A stretch of 64,000 bases of DNA from Gemmiger sp. An194. Its GTDB lineage: Bacteria > Bacillota > Clostridia > Oscillospirales > Ruminococcaceae. The DNA lies in NCBI RefSeq assembly GCF_002160145.1, contig NZ_NFKA01000003.1:62001-126000 (forward strand). The letters run 5' to 3'. Each line of letters starts with the position of its first letter. Positions within the stretch are counted from its first letter, which is position 1. The notes beneath the pieces were generated by a model. It was not told the DNA's origin. It was given only the letters and a program-made list of their open reading frames with translations, and made no database searches. Position numbers and translations under genes: made by a program. Positions 59,556-64,000 of this stretch are shown here, one piece after another.

Positions 59556-60104
59556 TCAGCTCTGCCGCAGCAGCGCCCGCCGGGCCTTCCAGTCCGGCAG
59601 GAACCGCTCCACCAGGGTCCAGAACTCCTTCTGATGGTTGGGATGCACAAAATGGCAGTATTCATGCACGATCACATATTCCACCGCCGCCCGTGGCTGC
59701 AGCGCCAGCCGGGAGGCCAGGGTGATGCGCTTTTTCTCCATATTGCACACGCCCCACCGGCTGGTCATGTCCCGCACCTGCAGCTGGGGCGGCTGGCCGC
59801 CCAGCACCCCGGCAAAGGCCGGATACACCTTTTGGCTGATGGGCTCAAACAGCGCCAGGCACTCTTCCTTCGAGGGCGGCAGGCAATCCTGCTGTTTGCG
59901 GGCGGCCCGGGCCACCTGCTGCTTTGCCTCGATCACCCAGCCCAGCCGCTGGGCCACAAAGGCATCCGCCTGGTCGGCGCTCACCCGCATGGGCACGCTC
60001 ACGGCCACCGTGCCGTCCCGGCGCACCCGCAGGTTCAGATTCTTCACCTTTTTTCGAACAAGTTCATATTCCAACCCCGCCACCCGGCGAATTTGGCCTG
60101 CCAT
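59556..60104 (-). CDS. YgjP-like (DUF45) zinc metallopeptidase
   Basis: 182 aa. The metal motif HEYCHFVHPNH (HExxH plus third His) follows TSRWGVCNMEKKRITLASRLAL, the standard SprT/YgjP arrangement. The ATG at 60104 follows AGGAGG; the frame runs open to 60359, but the upstream part covers the nrdD promoter and was rejected. The substrate is unknown. Confidence 0.88.
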   Translation of the reverse strand: MAGQIRRVAGLEYELVRKKVKNLNLRVRRDGTVAVSVPMRVSADQADAFVAQRLGWVIEAKQQVARAARKQQDCLPPSKEECLALFEPISQKVYPAFAGVLGGQPPQLQVRDMTSRWGVCNMEKKRITLASRLALQPRAAVEYVIVHEYCHFVHPNHQKEFWTLVERFLPDWKARRALLRQS

Positions 60105-60249
60105 CTCGCTTTTCCACCTCCTGGCAAAGTTTACCGACCTATTTATTGTATCACATCCGCTCCCGGTTTGGCTCGTCAAGTCATCATATCTCACAAATTT
60201 TCCTCGAAAAGCTTGGTCGTTCTTGGGCTGTATCGGCAACGGGAATCTA

Positions 60250-60278
60250 TTGACTTCTACTATATCTAGTGCAATAAT
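60250..60278 (+). promoter_or_regulatory. nrdD promoter with NrdR-box-like site
   Basis: TTGACT (60250-60255), 17 bases, AATAAT (60273-60278). The spacer holds ACTATATCTAGT (60259-60270), close to the NrdR box core. NrdR represses ribonucleotide reductase genes and normally needs two boxes; a second one was not clear. Confidence 0.65.
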
Positions 60279-60301
60279 AGTAATCGCGGCCGAATCACCC
60301 C

Positions 60302-60339
60302 AAAATACAGAGTGTAGTTCTTTACGTTCTGTATTTTTT
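60302..60339 (+). promoter_or_regulatory. Terminator-like hairpin in the nrdD leader
   Basis: AAAATACAGA pairs with TCTGTATTTT (10 bp), extended by five wobble-containing pairs around a GTTCTT loop, with a run of T at its end. It lies between the promoter and the start codon, so it could attenuate nrdD transcription. Confidence 0.5.
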
Positions 60340-60379
60340 GCCGCATGAAAAGTATTCAAGTTCGATGAGGAGAATCGCC

Positions 60380-62665
60380 ATGATCAAAAGTGTAGTAAAA
60401 CGGGACGGCCGCGTGGTGCTCTACGATCAGAGCAAGATCACCGCCGCCATCATGAAAGCCCTGGACGCCGCAGGCGAGGGCGACGGCGCGGAAGCGGAGC
60501 GCATTGCCTCTCGGGCCGCGCGCCAGCTGGAGATGGATTGTGGCGAGGAGTCTCCCCAGATCGAGCAGATCCAGGACGCGGTGGAGACCGCACTGATGGA
60601 GACCGGCCACGACGCCGCCGCCAAGCAGTACATCCTGTACCGGGCCAACCGCACCCGCATCCGCGAGGCGAACACCAGCCTGATGAAGACCATCGACGAG
60701 ATCACCAATGTGGACGCCCGCGCCAGCGACATGAAGCGCGACAACGCCAACATCGACGGCAACACCGCCATGGGCAGCATGCTGCAGATCGGCACCGCCG
60801 GCGCCAAGGCCTACAACGCGGCGTATCTGCTGCGTCCCGAGCAGGCCAAAGCCTACCGGGAGGGCGACATCCACATCCATGACTTCGATTTCTATTCCCT
60901 GACCACCACCTGCTGCCAGATCGACATTCTGCGCCTGTTCCACGGCGGGTTCTCCACCGGACATGGGTTCCTGCGCGAGCCCAACAGCATCGGCAGCTAC
61001 GCGGCACTGGCGGCCATTGCCATCCAGTCCAACCAGAACGACCAGCACGGCGGCCAGAGCATCCCGAACTTTGACTACGGCATGGCCGAGGGCGTGGGCA
61101 AGACCTTTGCACGCTCCTACCGCAAAAAGCTGACCGAGAGCCTGGAGGATGTGCTGGAGACCGAGAACGAGGCCGACTTTGTAAACCAGATGGTGGACAA
61201 AGCCGTCACCGAGCTGGACCAGCAGCCCCGTCTGGAGACCAATGCCGAAGAGTTCGACCGCATCGTGGCCCAGGCGCTGACCGCCAGCGGCCGTGTGGAT
61301 GAGCACACCGCCAAGCGTCTGGTGGCCACCGCCCGCCGCCGGGCCTGGAAGCAGACCGACCGGGATACCTACCAGGCCATGGAGGGCTTTGTGCACAACC
61401 TGAACACCATGCACAGCCGTGCTGGTGCCCAGACTCCCTTCAGCAGCATCAACTACGGCACCGACACCACCCCCGAGGGCCGGATGGTGATCCGCAACAT
61501 TCTGATGGCGGAGGACGCGGGCCTGGGCCACGGCGAAACCCCCATCTTCCCCATCCACATCTTCAAAGTAAAAGAGGGTGTGAACTACAACGAGGGCGAC
61601 CCCAACTACGACCTGTTCAAGCTGAGCATGAAGGTGAGCGCCAAGCGGCTGTTCCCCAACTACGTGTTCCTGGACGCCCCCTTTAACCTGCAGTACTACG
61701 TGCCCGGCCGGCCCGAGACCGAGGTGGCTACCATGGGCTGCCGCACCCGCGTGATGGGCAACGTATATGACCCGGACCGCCAGATCAGCTACAGCCGCGG
61801 CAACCTGAGCTTCACCTCCATCAACCTGCCCCGTCTGGCAATTCTGGCCGACCACGACGAGAAGAAGTTCTACGAGAGCCTGGATGCCATGATGGAGCTG
61901 GTGGCAAACCAGCTGCTGGACCGGTTCGAGATTCAGGCCTCCAAGCGTGTTTACAACTTCCCCTTCCTGATGGGCCAGGGCGTATGGCTGGATTCCGATC
62001 AGCTGGGACCCGCCGACGAGGTGCGTGAGGTGCTCAAGCACGGTACCCTGTCCATCGGCTTCATCGGTCTGGCCGAGACCCTGACCGCTCTGTACGGTCA
62101 CCATCACGGCGAGAGCGACGAGATGCAGAAGAAGGGTCTGGAGATCATCGGCCACATGCGGGACTACTGCGACCGCAAGAGCGCCGAGATGAAGATGAAC
62201 TTCACCCTGCTGGCCACCCCCGCCGAGGGTCTGTCCGGCCGGTTCACCCGCATGGACCAGAAGCGGTTCGGCATCATTCCCGGCGTGACCGATCGGGAAT
62301 ACTACACCAACAGCTTCCACATTCCTGTGTGGTATCCCATCTCCGCCTACGACAAGATCCAGAAGGAGGGCCCCTACCACGCCCTGACCAACGCGGGTCA
62401 CATCAGCTATGTGGAGCTGGACGGCGACACTGCTAACAACCTGGAGGCCTTCGAAAGCGTGGTCCGCTGCATGCACGACAGCGGCGTGGGCTACGGCAGC
62501 ATCAACCATCCTGTGGACCGCGACCCGGTTTGCGGCTACGTTGGCGTGATCGGCGACGTTTGCCCCCGCTGCGGCCGTCGCAGCGGCGAGGCCCTGAGCC
62601 CCGAAAAGCTGGATGAACTGCGCAAAAAGTATCCCGGCGTTCCCACCTTCTGCGGCTGCGAATGA
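60380..62665 (+). CDS. nrdD: Anaerobic ribonucleoside-triphosphate reductase body, lacking the glycyl-radical loop
   Basis: 761 aa. The N-terminal ATP-cone (SVVKRDGRVVLYDQSKI) is followed by the ten-stranded barrel with GDIHIHDFDFYSLTTTCCQID and the thiyl-radical cysteine C454 in VATMGCRTRVMGN. The end has VCGYVGVIGDVCPRCGRR, a partial zinc site, then a short unusual tail ending FCGCE. Full-length NrdD continues from the zinc site into the RRITGYL-type loop that carries the glycyl radical; here the chain stops about 30 residues after the zinc cysteines without it. The missing piece is the separate gene at 63026-63172. The ATG at 60380 follows GAGGAGA by seven bases. It makes deoxyribonucleotides without oxygen. 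Confidence 0.93.
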   Translation: MIKSVVKRDGRVVLYDQSKITAAIMKALDAAGEGDGAEAERIASRAARQLEMDCGEESPQIEQIQDAVETALMETGHDAAAKQYILYRANRTRIREANTSLMKTIDEITNVDARASDMKRDNANIDGNTAMGSMLQIGTAGAKAYNAAYLLRPEQAKAYREGDIHIHDFDFYSLTTTCCQIDILRLFHGGFSTGHGFLREPNSIGSYAALAAIAIQSNQNDQHGGQSIPNFDYGMAEGVGKTFARSYRKKLTESLEDVLETENEADFVNQMVDKAVTELDQQPRLETNAEEFDRIVAQALTASGRVDEHTAKRLVATARRRAWKQTDRDTYQAMEGFVHNLNTMHSRAGAQTPFSSINYGTDTTPEGRMVIRNILMAEDAGLGHGETPIFPIHIFKVKEGVNYNEGDPNYDLFKLSMKVSAKRLFPNYVFLDAPFNLQYYVPGRPETEVATMGCRTRVMGNVYDPDRQISYSRGNLSFTSINLPRLAILADHDEKKFYESLDAMMELVANQLLDRFEIQASKRVYNFPFLMGQGVWLDSDQLGPADEVREVLKHGTLSIGFIGLAETLTALYGHHHGESDEMQKKGLEIIGHMRDYCDRKSAEMKMNFTLLATPAEGLSGRFTRMDQKRFGIIPGVTDREYYTNSFHIPVWYPISAYDKIQKEGPYHALTNAGHISYVELDGDTANNLEAFESVVRCMHDSGVGYGSINHPVDRDPVCGYVGVIGDVCPRCGRRSGEALSPEKLDELRKKYPGVPTFCGCE

Positions 62666-62691
62666 TTTTAGCGGACTCGACCGTTTTTTAA

Positions 62692-62752
62692 CGGACCCGA
62701 CCGGCGGTTTGCTCCGATCGGCCGATTCGCGACACCCGGCTTTCCTCAGCGA
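62692..62752 (+). repeat. 61-bp direct repeat, copy 1
   Basis: Begins CGGACCCGACCGGCGG and ends TTTCCTCAGCGA. It contains the palindrome ATCGGCCGAT. Copy 2 starts 83 bases later with two mismatches. A further short CGGACTCGACCG lies just before at about 62671. Confidence 0.92.
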
Positions 62753-62774
62753 TGACCGCTGGCTGCCTTTTTAT

Positions 62775-62835
62775 CGGACCCGACCGGCGGTTTGCTCCGA
62801 TCGGCCGATTCGCGGCAACCGGCTTTCCTCAGCGA
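62775..62835 (+). repeat. 61-bp direct repeat, copy 2
   Basis: Same length as copy 1, with two base differences in the GCG(A/G)CA(C/A)CCGG part. Together the copies fill most of the 360-base gap 62666-63025 between the nrdD body and its radical-domain gene. The rest of the gap shows no recognised gene. Confidence 0.92.
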
Positions 62836-63025
62836 AAACATCAAACGGCCTTATTGGCCCGGTGCGTTTTGCTGATTAAGCCCGCACAATTGTTTTTGTT
62901 GCTTCGGCAACGCTGCGCCGCCGGTGTTCTTTCTATAATAGATTTGTCACCCGATTGCTTTTGAATTTTTTTATCGCCGCCCCGCTGTTCGGGCGGGCGG
63001 CGTTTTGTAAAAGGAGGAGTTTTCT

Positions 63026-63172
63026 ATGTCCGCTATGCAGAAACAATCCGTCGTTGGTAAGGACGTTCCCTTCGAGCGCATCCGCCGCATCACCGGCTAC
63101 CTGGTCGGCACCATGGACAAATGGAACGACGCCAAGAAGGCCGAAGAGCGCGACCGCGTGAAGCACCTGTAA
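63026..63172 (+). CDS. Stand-alone NrdD glycyl-radical domain (48 aa)
   Basis: 48-aa protein that matches only the C-terminal end of class III ribonucleotide reductases. FERIRRITGYLVGT contains the glycyl-radical Gly 24 in the RRxTGYL motif (compare RRVCGYLG in E. coli NrdD), and the protein ends in DRVKHL like full-length NrdD. AAAGGAGGAG lies about seven bases before the ATG, so it is translated on its own. nrdG starts five bases after its stop codon, so substrate and activase are coupled. It should dock in the nrdD body and receive the radical from NrdG, comparable in concept to the stand-alone GrcA/YfiD radical domain of pyruvate formate-lyase. Confidence 0.92.
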   Translation: MSAMQKQSVVGKDVPFERIRRITGYLVGTMDKWNDAKKAEERDRVKHL

Positions 63173-63177
63173 GCGCC

Positions 63178-63699
63178 ATGCTGCAGGTAGCAGGCTTCGC
63201 CGGCGACAGCATCGTGGACGGTCCCGGCCTCCGGTTCACCGTGTTTTTCCAGGGCTGCCCCCACCACTGCCCCGGCTGTCATAACCCCGAGACCTGGCCC
63301 TTCGAGGGCGGGACTCCCTTCACCCCCGATCAGCTCATCCAGATGGCAAAGAAGAATCCCCTCTGCCGCGGCATCACCCTGTCCGGCGGCGAGCCCTTCG
63401 CTCAGGCCGGGCCGGAGCTGCTGGAGTTCGTCCGGCTGGCCCGCGCCGCCGGCTACGAGGTGGCAAGCTACACCGGCTACACCTTCGAGGAGCTGTACGA
63501 GCACGGCACCCCCGCCCAGAAGGAGCTTCTCACCCTGCTGGACACCCTCATCGACGGCCCCTTTGTGCAGGCCGAGATGAGCCTGGAGCTGCGCTTCCGG
63601 GGCAGCCGCAACCAGCGCATTCTGGACCTCCCCCAGTGCCTTGCCCAGGGCAAGGCGGTGTGGGAGACCCGCGAGCGCTGGGTGGGCGAGCACCAATAA
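63178..63699 (+). CDS. nrdG: Anaerobic ribonucleotide reductase activating protein (radical SAM)
   Basis: 173-aa radical-SAM activase. The [4Fe-4S] motif CPHHCPGC supplies C27, C31 and C34 (Cx3Cx2C), with GPGLRFTVFFQGC before it and TLSGGEPFAQ after it. It generates the glycyl radical on the NrdD system. The ATG at 63178 is five bases after the stop of the radical-domain gene; a longer in-frame start at 63121 would lie inside that gene and was rejected. It has no strong ribosome site of its own, so translation is probably coupled. Confidence 0.95.
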   Translation: MLQVAGFAGDSIVDGPGLRFTVFFQGCPHHCPGCHNPETWPFEGGTPFTPDQLIQMAKKNPLCRGITLSGGEPFAQAGPELLEFVRLARAAGYEVASYTGYTFEELYEHGTPAQKELLTLLDTLIDGPFVQAEMSLELRFRGSRNQRILDLPQCLAQGKAVWETRERWVGEHQ

Positions 63700-63716
63700 C
63701 CGCACATGTTTCAAGG

Positions 63717-63764
63717 CAAGGCCCCCGCACCCCGGACATTTCCGGCGGCGCGGGGGCCTTGTTT
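63717..63764 (+). terminator. Terminator after nrdG
   Basis: Perfect 12-bp stem CAAGGCCCCCGC/GCGGGGGCCTTG with an internal CCGGA/TCCGG mini-hairpin in the loop, followed by TTT. Confidence 0.88.
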
Positions 63765-63953
63765 GCAGTTTTGATACAACTTCTTGCCGACAGCGTTACC
63801 CTTTGTATGCAATAATAGAAACGAGCACAAAATCCCCTGTTTTGCGGCAGGATTTTGCCAATCGGCCCTTTTTACGGCCGGATGTGATATGATAGAATCA
63901 GTATAACGCGATCGGTTTTCCGGCCCGGCCGGAACCAAAGGAGGAACACGACC

Positions 63954-64000
63954 ATGGCACACATTCTGATTGTGGAAGACGAGGAACACATTGCCCAGAT
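63954..64000 (+). CDS. Response regulator, first 15 codons; runs off the right edge
   Basis: The ATG follows AAAGGAGGA. The visible MAHILIVEDEEHIAQ is the beginning of a receiver domain with the acidic EDEE pocket. An extended -10-like TGTGATATGAT (63883-63893) lies upstream. The family cannot be told from this length. Confidence 0.8.
   Translation, partial: MAHILIVEDEEHIAQ

Noticed and set aside
60105-60359. N-terminal extension of the YgjP-like peptidase
   Set aside because: It lies over the nrdD promoter and leader; AGGAGG supports the start at 60104.
62613-62879. Open frames across the 61-bp repeats, which might restore nrdD by frameshift
   Set aside because: None carries the RRxxGYL loop, and none links the body in frame to the 48-aa domain; no slippery sequence was seen at the nrdD stop.

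Overview
The window looks like a chromosomal segment of a strictly anaerobic, GC-rich, spore-lineage Firmicute. The best guess is Oscillospiraceae/Ruminococcaceae, from the gut. The evidence is hrcA-grpE-dnaK with a CIRCE operator, spoVT, an oxygen-independent ribonucleotide reductase (nrdD/nrdG), a flavodiiron protein, clostridial families such as DUF6514, and a sugar locus aimed at sulfated uronate-containing host glycans. No rRNA, tRNA, CRISPR array, transposase or phage gene was seen.

Layout. 1-2.8 kb: heat-shock operon (dnaK runs off the left edge). 2.9-3.6 kb: spoVT with a sigma-G-like promoter. 3.6-10.5 kb: a three-gene operon read as a RADAR anti-phage system (ATPase RdrA, adenosine-deaminase-fold RdrB, upstream four-helix membrane protein). 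10.6-18.7 kb: ABC exporter, anchored SGNH hydrolase, lipid kinase, an ECF S component divergent from a MocR regulator, an LCP-like anchored protein and a 47-aa ORF. 18.7-23.8 kb: SDR dehydrogenase, flavodiiron protein, RlmA-like methyltransferase and DEAD-box helicase. 23.9-29.3 kb: rpe followed by an unusual RnfD-E-A set and DUF4015-like and DUF1015 genes. 29.4-31.6 kb: histidine kinase and response regulator. 31.7-45 kb: sensor-type AraC regulator divergent from a glycan operon (two ABC permeases, binding lipoprotein, GH88 hydrolase, sulfatase, heparinase II/III-like lyase, PHP/DUF3604 protein, ROK kinase). 45-55.6 kb: housekeeping genes (ychF, mtnN, malQ, alaX-like, trmB, dinB and others). 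55.6-60.1 kb: GT2, GT8, flippase and a YgjP-like metallopeptidase. 60.2-63.7 kb: nrdD, a separate 48-aa glycyl-radical domain and nrdG. The first codons of a response regulator lie at the right edge.

Three things stand out. (1) The RnfD/RnfE/RnfA homologues at 26.3-28.6 kb lack all four cysteines that normally hold the intramembrane [2Fe-2S] cluster, have lost the usual flavin-attachment motif in RnfD, and have no RnfB, C or G beside them. They look like an Rnf membrane core without redox cofactors. (2) The class III ribonucleotide reductase is split: the 761-aa body stops before the glycyl-radical loop, and that loop is a free-standing 48-aa protein directly upstream of the activase gene, separated from the body by 360 bases holding a 61-bp direct repeat. 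(3) A complete RADAR operon sits between spoVT and an ABC exporter, driven by a near-consensus promoter.

The glycan operon is self-consistent. The binding lipoprotein and permeases would import sulfated unsaturated or uronate oligosaccharides. The sulfatase, lyase and GH88 enzyme, all without signal peptides, would break them down in the cytoplasm, and the ROK kinase may phosphorylate a released sugar. The membrane-anchored AraC protein encoded divergently is the likely regulator.
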